A stretch of 64,000 nucleotides of DNA from Streptomyces zaomyceticus (lineage in GTDB: Bacteria > Actinomycetota > Actinomycetes > Streptomycetales > Streptomycetaceae). Below the pieces are notes generated by a model. It was not told the origin of the DNA. It saw only the letters and a list, made by a program, of their open reading frames with translations, and made no database searches. Positions 25,115 to 33,352 of this stretch are shown here, one piece after another. The stretch spans positions 1-64,000 of the forward strand of contig NZ_BNBZ01000001.1 of NCBI RefSeq assembly GCF_014656215.1, in the 5' to 3' direction. Each line of letters opens with the position of its first letter. Position 1 is the first letter of the stretch. The position numbers and the translations under genes are program-made.

Positions 25115-26266
25115 TCAGGACCGGGAGCTCTGCCGCCAGCCCGTGAACAGCGGTACCTCGCCCGACGCATCGAGCACGACCACGCCGAACGGCCGGTCGT
25201 AGGAGATTCGTTCGATCACCTCGCGGCGGGACGGGGCCGCGCTGCGGCTCATCGTCACCTGGGTGACGGCGGCCGCCTCGACCCCCTCCTCCGCCACCTC
25301 GACCAACACCTCCTGCACCACCTTGGAGATGAAGAGGTCCGCCGCGGAGAGCCCCTGGAAATCGGCCCCGGGGCGCAGCGCCCGGGTGATGCCGAGCGCC
25401 GCCAGATGCCCGTCGACCTCGGACTTCGTGCGGAGGGAGAACCGGGGAAGGCCGAGGTCGGCCGCGTCGGCCAGAAGCCGCTTCCGCGCCGCCGGCCCCG
25501 CCCACGCGGCGGGCAGCACCTCGGTCGGCCCGGCCCCCTCCGGGCCGAGCACGAACCGCACCCGAGCGGCCTCGTCCCCGTCGCAGGGCAGCTCCACGAC
25601 GGTGACCCCGTCCACGTACCAGACCCAGGAAGCCGGGATCCGCTTCCGCATGGTCGGTACGGACCGGGTGTCGCCGTGGCCGTCGGTGAAGGGCTCGTCG
25701 CGCGTGAGGTGTGCGGGGAAGGCGCTCAGCCAGGAGGCCTTCAGCGCCAGGGCGTTGAGCAGGACCAGGTCCTCGGAGCCGTCCAGACCGAGCGGCAGCC
25801 CGTCGATCCGGCCGCCGGTGGCCTCCCGCACCCAGGCGTCGAGTTCGCCCTGGGCATCGGGGATCTCCCCCGGGGACATGCCGTCCGTCGCCCCGAACAC
25901 CTCGTCGGGCAGCGCGAACCGGGCCGCCCCCGGCAACACCCCGAACCGCACGTCGGGCAGTCCCCGCCGGAAGCCGTCGAGGACCGGGACCCTGCTCCAC
26001 ACCCCCGTCGCCGGCGCCACCCCGTCCGTCGCCCCGAGCCGCCGCCCGGCGGCGGTCACCGCCCCGGCGGCCGACTCCCCGTCGACGCCGAGCAGGTCCC
26101 GCAGCTCCCCGGCCGTCCGGCCGCGCGCCCCGGACGCCACCGCGGCGAGCGCCAGCCACAGCCCCGCCGGGGAACAGACGAAGTCGTCATCCCCCAGACA
26201 GGGCAGCCAGCGCACCGCGAGGGCCTGTACCGCGTCCGCCTCGAGGGCGGTGGGACCGGGAGTCAT
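25115..26266 (-). CDS. Serpin-family serine protease inhibitor
   Basis: 383 aa, normal serpin length. Conserved pieces: NALALKASWLSAFPAHLTRDEPFTDG (the strand and shutter region, N-A-x-x-F/L-K-x-x-W), LGLPRFSLRTKSEVDGHLAALGI, DLFISKVVQEVLVEVAEEGVEAAAVT (hinge with E-E-G-V-E-A-A-A) and RPFGVVVLDASGEVPLFTG. The reactive loop lies at about VTQVTMSRSAAPSRREV, so Met/Ser/Arg are possible P1 residues. No signal peptide, hence probably cytoplasmic. Serpins are rare in Streptomyces; the small-to-large hinge suggests it is inhibitory. Confidence 0.88.
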   Translation of the reverse strand: MTPGPTALEADAVQALAVRWLPCLGDDDFVCSPAGLWLALAAVASGARGRTAGELRDLLGVDGESAAGAVTAAGRRLGATDGVAPATGVWSRVPVLDGFRRGLPDVRFGVLPGAARFALPDEVFGATDGMSPGEIPDAQGELDAWVREATGGRIDGLPLGLDGSEDLVLLNALALKASWLSAFPAHLTRDEPFTDGHGDTRSVPTMRKRIPASWVWYVDGVTVVELPCDGDEAARVRFVLGPEGAGPTEVLPAAWAGPAARKRLLADAADLGLPRFSLRTKSEVDGHLAALGITRALRPGADFQGLSAADLFISKVVQEVLVEVAEEGVEAAAVTQVTMSRSAAPSRREVIERISYDRPFGVVVLDASGEVPLFTGWRQSSRS

Positions 26267-26295
26267 ATCCTGCCTTTCGCGGACTCAGGCCTTGC

Positions 26296-26730
26296 TCAGT
26301 CCTTGATCGGTTCGACGCGAATGGGGTCGGATCCTCCGAGGTAGAGCATGTACCCCGCGAACTCCATGTCCAGGTCCATCCTCTCCGGTGGTACGACATA
26401 GAGACCCGCGGTCGGTGCGGGAGCCCAGCCGAAGTTCCGCGGAGGGTGGTACTCCTCGTAGTCCCCCACGTAGAGCCTGGTCGGCGGGATGGACACGGCG
26501 CAGACGTCTCCGGCGCGGAGGGTGGCAGCCGCCGGTTCCAGACGGAACGGGCTCCATTCCTGAAGGGAATCGTCACACGGGATCATGACGCGTCCGTTCC
26601 AACGGAAGCCGGAGGAATCGTCGATCGTCCTCCAAGGCCATTCCAGCTCGATGTAGCGGCCCGTTCCGACCACCCGGGCGGCCGCCGGCTCGCACGACAC
26701 CATCACCTGGTCGCCGATCCGAGGAACCAT
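26296..26730 (-). CDS. Hypothetical protein, 144 aa
   Basis: Soluble acidic protein, no signal peptide or TM. It begins MVPRIGDQVMVSCEPAAARVV and has many beta-type aromatic segments (YIELEWPWRTIDDSSGFRW, GLYVVPPERMDLDMEFAGYMLYLGG). I do not recognise the family; the pattern resembles small Streptomyces proteins next to toxin-immunity genes, but this is weak. 29 bp upstream of the serpin, possibly in one transcript with it. Confidence 0.6.
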   Translation of the reverse strand: MVPRIGDQVMVSCEPAAARVVGTGRYIELEWPWRTIDDSSGFRWNGRVMIPCDDSLQEWSPFRLEPAAATLRAGDVCAVSIPPTRLYVGDYEEYHPPRNFGWAPAPTAGLYVVPPERMDLDMEFAGYMLYLGGSDPIRVEPIKD

Positions 26731-26982
26731 GTCAGATCACCCTTGCTCCGGTGGTAGATGCGGGAGAGCGGATCGCCCTCCCGCCCGCGCGGCCAGCTCC
26801 TGGCGCTCGACCAGAATCCCACCCCCGGACCCGGCGCCGGTGCGGGCCTCGCCTCGCGGACGGCGGAGCGGTGAACGTCCGAAAGCCGCCCTCACGCCGT
26901 TCCGACCGGCGGATGTACGAGACTGCACCTACGAGATCAAGGCTCGGCGCAGCGCCGGCCTGCGCTTCCCGAGAGGTGTCAC

Positions 26983-27309
26983 ATGCCCAGTGTGGTAAAG
27001 ATCAACGTCCTGACCGTGCCGGCCGAGCAGCGCGAGGTCCTGGAGCAGCGTTTCGCCTCCCGCGCCGGGGCGGTGGAGGGCTCCGACGGCTTCGAGTGGT
27101 TCGAGCTGCTGCGCCCCGTCGAGGGCACCGACCAGTACCTGGTGTACACCCGCTGGCGCAGCGAGGAGGACTTCCAGGCGTGGATGAACGGTTCCATGAA
27201 GGCCGCCCACGGGGGCGGCGGCGAGGGTGCCGAGCGGCCGAAGCCCGCCGCCTCCGGCTCCGCCCTCTGGTCCTTCGAGGTCGTCCAGCAGGCGTCCCCG
27301 AAGAGCTGA
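26983..27309 (+). CDS. Antibiotic-biosynthesis-monooxygenase-type (ABM) protein
   Basis: 108 aa ferredoxin-like alpha/beta dimer. VVKINVLTVPAEQREVLEQRFASRAGAVEGSDGFEWFELLRPVEG (in pieces) and YLVYTRWRSEEDFQAWMNG are the ABM pattern, shared by quinone-forming monooxygenases and IsdG/HmoB-type heme-degrading proteins. The Asn/His pair needed for heme degradation is not obvious. ATG preceded by GAGAGG. The 252-bp upstream gap shows no gene. Confidence 0.82.
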   Translation: MPSVVKINVLTVPAEQREVLEQRFASRAGAVEGSDGFEWFELLRPVEGTDQYLVYTRWRSEEDFQAWMNGSMKAAHGGGGEGAERPKPAASGSALWSFEVVQQASPKS

Positions 27310-27364
27310 CCCCCGGCCGGGCACGAGGAAACCCGGCTGCGTGCCGGGCCGTGCGCGCCGCACA

Positions 27365-27850
27365 ATGGCGCGCATGACCTGGACCTTCGCCCCCGAGCCT
27401 GTCGACACCCCGGACGCGGCGGCCCTGCGCCGCGACTACTACGACGACGTCGCGAGCCGCTACTGGAAGCGTCCCGCGACGAAGGCGGAGCTCGACGAGG
27501 GCCTGACCAACGACGGGGTCGAGCTGCTGACCCCGCCGACCGGGCAGTTCCTGGTGGCCCGGCACGAGGGCAGGGCGGCGGGCTGCGGCGGGGTGCTCCT
27601 CCTCGACGAGGACCGCGCCGAACTGACCCGGATCTTCCTGCGCCACGCCTTCCGGGGCCTGGGCGGCGCCGGATCCCTGATCGCCGAGCTGGAACGCTCG
27701 GCCCGCGGACTCGGCGCCCGCCGCATGGTCCTGAACACCCGCCTGGACCTGATCGAGGCCCGCGCCCTATACACCCGCCACGGCTACGCGGAGATCCCGG
27801 CGTACTGCACGGGCCCGTACATGGACATCTGGTACGGAAAGGATCTCTGA
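27365..27850 (+). CDS. GNAT-family N-acetyltransferase
   Basis: 161 aa. Acetyl-CoA site RIFLRHAFRGLGGAGSLIAELER (the Arg-x-x-Gly-x-Gly/Ala loop, here FRGLGGAGS), preceded by AELTRIFL and followed by VLNTRLDLIEARALYTRHGYAEIPAY, the final strand and helix. Transfers acetyl from acetyl-CoA to an amine; substrate unknown. Either ATG 27365 or 27374 could be the start. Confidence 0.85.
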   Translation: MARMTWTFAPEPVDTPDAAALRRDYYDDVASRYWKRPATKAELDEGLTNDGVELLTPPTGQFLVARHEGRAAGCGGVLLLDEDRAELTRIFLRHAFRGLGGAGSLIAELERSARGLGARRMVLNTRLDLIEARALYTRHGYAEIPAYCTGPYMDIWYGKDL

Positions 27851-27853
27851 CCG

Positions 27854-27884
27854 GTCCCCCCTGCCCCCGCGGGGCCGGGGGGAC
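27854..27884. terminator. Bidirectional hairpin terminator
   Basis: GTCCCCCC / GGGGGGAC stem with an inner CCCCGCGGGG stem in the 40-bp gap between converging genes (GNAT and 27891). Confidence 0.65.
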
Positions 27885-27890
27885 GGCCGG

Positions 27891-28694
27891 TCAGTGGCTC
27901 CAGACGACGACGTCGAAGACGCCCCGGGTGTCGGAGGACTGGCCGGCGAGTTCCTTGACGGTCAGCCGGGCGACGCGGCCGTCGTTCGTGGAGGCGCAGA
28001 GGACCATGCCGGTCTTGACCTTCATGTCCTCCGAGGTGCCCAGGGTCTCGATGACACCCGCGCAGTCCGCGTACGAGGGTGCCTTCGTCGAGTCCTTCCA
28101 CACCAGCGCCTTGGCCCCGTCCTCGGGCCGCAGCATGATGCTGCCGAACGGGTAGACGGAGAAGTCGTTCTCCTCCCGGATCTCCGACTCCGCGGGCGGC
28201 ACCGCATCCAGGTCCTTGGGCTCCGTCCACTCGATCGCCAGGGCGCCCTGCCACTCGACCGTGCCGCCCGGCTTCCCGGTGGGGCTCTGCGGCGCCTGTG
28301 CCTCCGGGGACTGCGACGCGTCCGCACCCGGCGAGGCCGTGCTCTGCGAGGAGTCCGTGCCCGTCGAGGGGTCCGCCGGAGTGTCGTCGCCGCCGGCCTC
28401 CGCGGCGGAGGGCGTGGCCGAGGTCGCCGGGGGCTGTGCCCGCGGTGCGGACTGCCCGCCGTTGTTGCCGCTCACCAGGTACGTACCGGCGACGCCTATC
28501 ACCGCCGCCACCAGCGTGGCTCCCGCGCCGATCCAGGCTCCTCGGTGCGAGTTCGAACGCACCTGGACGACCGGGGCGGTCGTGGCGGGTCCGCCGTACC
28601 CGCCGCCGTACCCGCCGTACCCGCCCTGCCCCGGACCGGCCGGCGGGTGACCCGGAGGCGCCGGCCGGTTCTGGCGTGGCTCTTCGCTGTTCAT
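27891..28694 (-). CDS. Single-TM membrane protein with Ser/Pro-rich linker
   Basis: 267 aa from ATG 28694 (GGGGGA nine bases upstream; ATG 28703 is too close to it). Gly/Tyr/Pro cytoplasmic N-terminus (GYGGYGGGYGGP), one TM (WIGAGATLVAAVIGVAGTYLV), a long Ser/Thr/Pro/Gln linker and a C-terminal domain (about 145-267) with two Cys (YADCAGV, VLCAST). The end TRGVFDVVVWSH is a conserved-looking strand. Resembles Streptomyces exported domains of unknown function. Confidence 0.7.
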   Translation of the reverse strand: MNSEEPRQNRPAPPGHPPAGPGQGGYGGYGGGYGGPATTAPVVQVRSNSHRGAWIGAGATLVAAVIGVAGTYLVSGNNGGQSAPRAQPPATSATPSAAEAGGDDTPADPSTGTDSSQSTASPGADASQSPEAQAPQSPTGKPGGTVEWQGALAIEWTEPKDLDAVPPAESEIREENDFSVYPFGSIMLRPEDGAKALVWKDSTKAPSYADCAGVIETLGTSEDMKVKTGMVLCASTNDGRVARLTVKELAGQSSDTRGVFDVVVWSH

Positions 28695-28798
28695 CCTGCT
28701 CATTCCCCCTGTGACGCGATCTCGCGATCTTGAAGGGGACAGCGTACTGAGCACTTCTGAGTGAGGGTCATACAGGGCGTTCGGTGATCGAGCGGGGC

Positions 28799-30892
28799 TC
28801 AGGCGCGGTGGTCGCGGGGCGGGTCCGGGTCGTGGGGCCGCCTCGGGTCGTGGGGCCGCTCGGCGTCCGAGCCGCTGAGTTCGGCCGTGAGTTCCTCCAC
28901 CAGCTGCACCAGGTCGGTCGGCCGCTCCGGCCCCCACCAGTCGCCGAGCAGCTCGGCGAGCGAGTCCTCACGGGCCTCGGCGAGCCGGGTGGCCACGCGG
29001 ACGCCCTCCTCGGTGAGGATCAGCTGGAGTCCCTCCCGGGCGGCCAGCCGCCGTTCCTCCACCTGCCGGGCGGCCTCGGTGATCACCCGCAGCGGTACGG
29101 GCACGGTCTCCGCGAGCAGGGCCGGTTCGACGGTGCCGTGACGGCGGATGCGCAGCAGCAGCCAGCTCGCGGCGGGCAGCAGGTCGAACCCGGCACGGGC
29201 GGTGATCTTCACGTATATCGTCCTGCGGCCCTCGCGGGAGCCGAGGACGGACAGGGCGCGGGCGCATTCGTCGTACGAGGAGCGTTCGACCGGGTTGGAG
29301 GCGAGCGTCTGACTGGTGTCGGGCGCGGTGACCGAGCCCCGCAGTTTGTCCTCCTTGAGGAACCAGGAGACGACGAAGGCCACGAGGACGACGGGGGCCG
29401 CGTACAGGAAGACGTCGGTGATGGAGGTCGCGTAGGCGTGCAGCACGGAGGGACGCAGCTCGGCCGGGAGTTCGGCGACGGTCCGCGGATCGGCGGCGAC
29501 CTGCTCGGCGCCGACGCCGGGCGGGATCTCCTGGCCCGCGGCGGCGGCCCCGGCGAACACGTCGTCGAGTTTGTGGGTGAGCCTGCTGGTGAAGATCGTG
29601 CCGAACACGGCGACACCGAACGAGGCTCCGATGGAGCGGAAGAAGGTGGCCCCGGAGGTGGCGACGCCGAGGTCCTCGTAGGGGACGGCGTTCTGCACGA
29701 CCAGGACGAGGACCTGCATGACCAGACCGAGTCCGGCACCGAAGACGAAGAAGTAGACGCTCATCTCCCCGGTGGAACTGTTCTCCGTCATCTCGTTGAG
29801 CAGGAGCAGTCCCAGGGCCGTGACGGCCGTGCCGGCGATCGGGAAGACCTTCCAGCGGCCGGTACGGGAGACGATCTGGCCGGAGACCGTCGAGGTGATC
29901 AGCATGCCGGCGACCATGGGCAGCATGTGCACGCCGGACATGGTCGGGGTGACGCCCTGCACGACCTGGAGGAAGGTCGGCAGGAAGGTCATCGCGCCGA
30001 ACATCGCGAAGCCGACGACGAAGCTGATGACCGCGACCAGGCTGAAGGTCCGGATCCCGAACAGCTTGGGCGGCAGCACCGGTTCGACGGCCCTCCGCTC
30101 GACGTGCACGAACCAGACGAGGAGGACGGCTCCGAGGACGGCGAGCCCGATGATCTGCGCCGAACCCCACGCCCACGTCGTGCCGCCGAGGGAGGCGACG
30201 AGGACCAGGCAGGTGGCGACCGAGGCGATGAGGAAGGTGCCGAGGTAGTCGATGGTGTGCCGGGTGGAACGCACCGGGATGTGGAGCACGGCGGCGATCA
30301 CGAAGAGCGCGACGATGCCGATCGGCAGATTGATGTAGAAGACCCAGCGCCAGGAGAGGTGCTGGGTGAAGAGGCCGCCGAGCAGCGGTCCGAGGACGCT
30401 GGTCGTGCCGAAGACGGCGCCGAAGAGGCCCTGGTACTTGCCGCGCTCGCGGGGGGACACCAGGTCGCCGACGATCGCCATCGACAGGACCATGAGCCCG
30501 CCGCCGCCGAGGCCCTGGAGCGCGCGGAAGGCGATGAGCTGCGGCATGTTCTGGGCGATGCCGCAGAGGGCGGAGCCGATGAGGAAGAGGACGATCGCCG
30601 CCTGGAAGAGCTTCTTGCGCCCGTACTGGTCGCCGAGCTTGCCCCAGAGGGGGGTCCCGGCCGTGGACGCCAGCATGTAGGCGGTGACCACCCAGGACAG
30701 GTGCTCCATGCCGCCGAGCTCGCTGACGATGGTCGGCAGGGCGGTGGAGACGATGGTCTGGTCGAGGGCCGCGAGCAGCATGCCGAGCAGCAGCGCGCCG
30801 ATCGCCACGAGGACGGTGCGGTGGCTCCGGCCCTCCCCGGGTGCGGGAGCGCCGCCGCTTCCGGCCGGGGAGGGGCTGACTTCCTGGGCCAT
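28799..30892 (-). CDS. MFS drug exporter (DHA2) fused to a C-terminal MarR-like domain
   Basis: 697 aa, much longer than the 480-550 aa usual for DHA2 exporters. Residues 25-535: 14-TM proton/drug antiporter with LAALDQTIVSTALPTIV (motif D1), WGKLGDQYGRKKLF (motif A) and GPLLGG (motif C). Residues 540-680 form a winged-helix MarR-type module (SREGRRTIYVKITARAGFDLLPAASWLLLRI, VEPALLAETVPVPLRVITEAARQVEERRLAAREG, LTEEGVRVATRLAEAREDSLAELLG). GAGGAG precedes the ATG. The tail may sense substrate or tune transport. Confidence 0.88.
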   Translation of the reverse strand: MAQEVSPSPAGSGGAPAPGEGRSHRTVLVAIGALLLGMLLAALDQTIVSTALPTIVSELGGMEHLSWVVTAYMLASTAGTPLWGKLGDQYGRKKLFQAAIVLFLIGSALCGIAQNMPQLIAFRALQGLGGGGLMVLSMAIVGDLVSPRERGKYQGLFGAVFGTTSVLGPLLGGLFTQHLSWRWVFYINLPIGIVALFVIAAVLHIPVRSTRHTIDYLGTFLIASVATCLVLVASLGGTTWAWGSAQIIGLAVLGAVLLVWFVHVERRAVEPVLPPKLFGIRTFSLVAVISFVVGFAMFGAMTFLPTFLQVVQGVTPTMSGVHMLPMVAGMLITSTVSGQIVSRTGRWKVFPIAGTAVTALGLLLLNEMTENSSTGEMSVYFFVFGAGLGLVMQVLVLVVQNAVPYEDLGVATSGATFFRSIGASFGVAVFGTIFTSRLTHKLDDVFAGAAAAGQEIPPGVGAEQVAADPRTVAELPAELRPSVLHAYATSITDVFLYAAPVVLVAFVVSWFLKEDKLRGSVTAPDTSQTLASNPVERSSYDECARALSVLGSREGRRTIYVKITARAGFDLLPAASWLLLRIRRHGTVEPALLAETVPVPLRVITEAARQVEERRLAAREGLQLILTEEGVRVATRLAEAREDSLAELLGDWWGPERPTDLVQLVEELTAELSGSDAERPHDPRRPHDPDPPRDHRA

Positions 30893-31064
30893 CGGCGTCT
30901 CCTCGGGGCGTCTCGTCGGGCGTCCCGCCGGACGGCCGATGGGGGCGGCCCCTCCATCCTGTTCCGAATGTCCGGTTATGGCCTGCGGAGAGCACGCCTG
31001 TTCGCCCGTCGGATGGGGGTGGGCTGCATAATCGCTCGCAGTTGTCTCGGGGAGGGGACCCATC

Positions 31065-32270
31065 ATGACCGGACATGCCTGTCCTGAATGCGGTGTACAA
31101 AGACCTGGCTGCGCCTGCGCCCAGGCGGAGATAGCCGCGGCCGAGGACTTCGATCCGCTGCGGATCAGGCCGTACGTGACGCTGGACGCGCCGGGGGACG
31201 TGCCGGGAGGTGCGGACGGGGGCGCGGGCGTTTTCGCGGACCCGGCTCCGGGCGCGGCCGCGCCGGGGCCGTACGCGGCGGGGGGAACGAGCTCGTACGG
31301 GGCGGACGATCCAGCGACGGCCCAGCTGGCGGCGATCCGGCCCGACCAGGGGCCGGCCGACATGACGGCGCCGATGCCCGCGGTGGGGGCCACTCAGGGG
31401 GCTCAGGGGGCTCAGGGGGCTCAGGGGCCCCAGAGGCCTCACGGGCCCGAGGGAGCCCTGGGCGCGCACGGAGCCATGGGGCCGCAGAGGAATCCCGGGG
31501 CGGGGACAGGCGCCGGAGCCGGGTACCCGGACGCGTTCCACCCGGAGGGCGACCCGTCCGAGACCATGCCGCTGCTGCTGCGCGGCGCCGGCGACATCCC
31601 CCCGCCCCCCGCTCACGAGCGCGGGCGGGGCCGGGGCCGTGGACGGGGCGCGATGGTCGCGGCCGTGGCGGCCGTCGCCGTGGCGGGCACCGCGGCCCTG
31701 GCGGCGGCCATGCTCGGCGGCGGGGACGACTCCGACAACCGGGCGGCCGTGCCCGAGGTGACGACGAGCGCGTCCCTGAACCTCGGCGTCTCGGAGGCTC
31801 CGTCCCCCTCCTCCACGAGCCCGGAGCCGACCTCGTCGTCCCCCACCCCGCGCGAGACGTCCTCGTCGCCGACCCCGTCGTCCACTCCCTCCGCGACCGG
31901 CACGACGGCGTCGGCGAGCGCCTCGGCGAGCACGACCGGAGCGGCGACGCCCTCGGTCGACCCCTCCTCGACGACGAACGCGCCGACGACGACTCCGCCG
32001 GCCACGAAGACACCCCCGGCCGCGTCGCCGGAGGGCGGGGAGGAAGGGATCACCCTGAGCCTGGGCTCCACCGGGCAGGAGGTGCGGGAACTCCAGCGGC
32101 GGCTGACCGCGGTGTGGGTCTACGACGGCCGCATCAACGGGAGGTACGACGAGGAGGTCCGGGACGCGGTGGCCCGCTACCAGTCGTGGCGGTACATCCC
32201 GGACGACCCGGAGGGCGTGTACGGCCCCGACACGCGCCGGATCCTGGAGGAGAACACGCCCGACATCTGA
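31065..32270 (+). CDS. Peptidoglycan-binding membrane protein with collagen-like and zinc-ribbon-like parts
   Basis: 401 aa. N-terminal CPECG...GCACA (possible zinc knuckle), Ala/Pro-rich region, Gly-x-x repeats (about 105-150: GAQGAQGAQGPQRPHGPEG), a basic stretch RGRGRGRG, one TM (about 193-215), a Ser/Thr wall-spanning linker (230-320) and a C-terminal PG_binding_1 domain (LGSTGQEVRELQRRL ... YDEEVRDAVARYQSWRYI ... GVYGPDTRRILE). The C-terminus should lie outside and hold peptidoglycan, the N-terminus inside. Could connect wall and cytoplasm. Confidence 0.82.
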   Translation: MTGHACPECGVQRPGCACAQAEIAAAEDFDPLRIRPYVTLDAPGDVPGGADGGAGVFADPAPGAAAPGPYAAGGTSSYGADDPATAQLAAIRPDQGPADMTAPMPAVGATQGAQGAQGAQGPQRPHGPEGALGAHGAMGPQRNPGAGTGAGAGYPDAFHPEGDPSETMPLLLRGAGDIPPPPAHERGRGRGRGRGAMVAAVAAVAVAGTAALAAAMLGGGDDSDNRAAVPEVTTSASLNLGVSEAPSPSSTSPEPTSSSPTPRETSSSPTPSSTPSATGTTASASASASTTGAATPSVDPSSTTNAPTTTPPATKTPPAASPEGGEEGITLSLGSTGQEVRELQRRLTAVWVYDGRINGRYDEEVRDAVARYQSWRYIPDDPEGVYGPDTRRILEENTPDI

Positions 32271-32410
32271 GCCGCGGGCGCGGTCGCGGGCGGCCTCGGG
32301 CGATCCCGGGCAGCCTCCGGCTGTCTCGCGGTCGCGGGCGGTCGCGCCGGGATCCCGGTATGCGGACCGGTTGGCCAAGACGACCCTCGGTTTTGTATCG
32401 TAGAAAAACA

Positions 32411-32454
32411 AAGTGGCCCCGCCCGCAATCCCTGACCGGTGGGCGGGACCGCTT
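32411..32454 (+). promoter_or_regulatory. Stem-loop in the leader of the HAD phosphatase gene
   Basis: AAGTGGCCCCGCCC / GGGCGGGACCGCTT, 14 bp with two wobble pairs and a 16-nt loop, ending 31 nt before ATG 32486. It follows an A/T-rich promoter-like patch (TTTTGTATCGTAGAAAAACA). May be a leader structure or the end of an upstream transcript. Confidence 0.4.
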
Positions 32455-32485
32455 CGTTCTCCGCACCACCCTCTCTGGAGACCCG

Positions 32486-33154
32486 ATGCCTGCCACCACC
32501 CCGGCAACGCTCACCGCCCGCGCCCTCCTCCTCGACATGGACGGCACCCTCGTCAACTCGGACGCCGTCGTCGAGCGCTGCTGGCGACGCTGGGCGGAAC
32601 GGCAGGGCCTCGACGGGGACGCCGTGCTCAAGGTGGTCCACGGCCGCCAGGGGTACGCGACGATGGCCGTCCTCCTCCCGGACCGCCCGATGGACGAGAA
32701 CCACGCCGACAACCGGGTCATGCTCGCCGAGGAGACCGCCGACCTCGACGGCGTCGTGCCCGTCCCCGGCGCCCCCGCCTTCATGGCCGCCCTCGCGAAG
32801 CTGCCGCACGCCCTGGTGACCTCGGCGGACGAGGCCCTCGCCCAGGCGCGGATGGGCGCGGCGGCGCTCCCCGTGCCGACGACCCGGGTCACCGCCGAGG
32901 GGGTCGGGGCCAGCAAGCCGGACCCCGAGGGCTTCCTCAAGGGCGCGGCCGAGCTGGGCTTCGCCCCGGCGGACTGCATCGTCTTCGAGGACTCCGAGGC
33001 CGGCATACAGGCGGGCCGCGCGGCCGGCATGCGGATCGTGGGCGTGGGCCCGCGCGCGGCGGCCTTCGCACCGGACGTCCACGTCGCCGACCTGACCCGT
33101 CTGCGGGTCGAGCCCGCGGCCGACGGCTCGATCACGCTGACCGTCCTTCCGTAG
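32486..33154 (+). CDS. HAD-IA phosphatase (sugar-phosphatase-like)
   Basis: 222 aa. Nucleophile motif LLLDMDGTLVNSD, Thr/Ser motif LVTSADEAL, Lys in GASKPDPEGFLKGA and acidic motif VFEDSEAGIQAGRAAGMRIVGVG. A cap of about 70 residues (VERCWRRWAERQGLDG ... ADLDG) is class C1. The closest known relatives dephosphorylate sugar phosphates or 2-deoxyglucose-6-phosphate, but substrate cannot be fixed. TCTGGAGA precedes the ATG. Confidence 0.88.
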   Translation: MPATTPATLTARALLLDMDGTLVNSDAVVERCWRRWAERQGLDGDAVLKVVHGRQGYATMAVLLPDRPMDENHADNRVMLAEETADLDGVVPVPGAPAFMAALAKLPHALVTSADEALAQARMGAAALPVPTTRVTAEGVGASKPDPEGFLKGAAELGFAPADCIVFEDSEAGIQAGRAAGMRIVGVGPRAAAFAPDVHVADLTRLRVEPAADGSITLTVLP

Positions 33155-33213
33155 CCCCTCCCCCGGACCTCACGGGACCGGGACCCGAGGCCTCGCGAGA
33201 CGGGGCCCGAAAC

Positions 33214-33265
33214 CGGACATGACAGGACCCCGGGCCGGGTACGGCCCGGGGTCCTGTCATGTCCG
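33214..33265. terminator. Perfect 23-bp hairpin, bidirectional terminator
   Basis: Arms 33214-33236 and 33243-33265 are perfectly complementary around a 6-nt loop, between converging HAD and FetB-like genes. Confidence 0.8.
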
Positions 33266-33352
33266 CACGACCACCTCTCGCCGCGATGCGTACGAGCCCC
33301 GCCCACCGGGCTCCGTGTCCCCCGCGACGGCCACCCGCGACAGCCGCCGACC

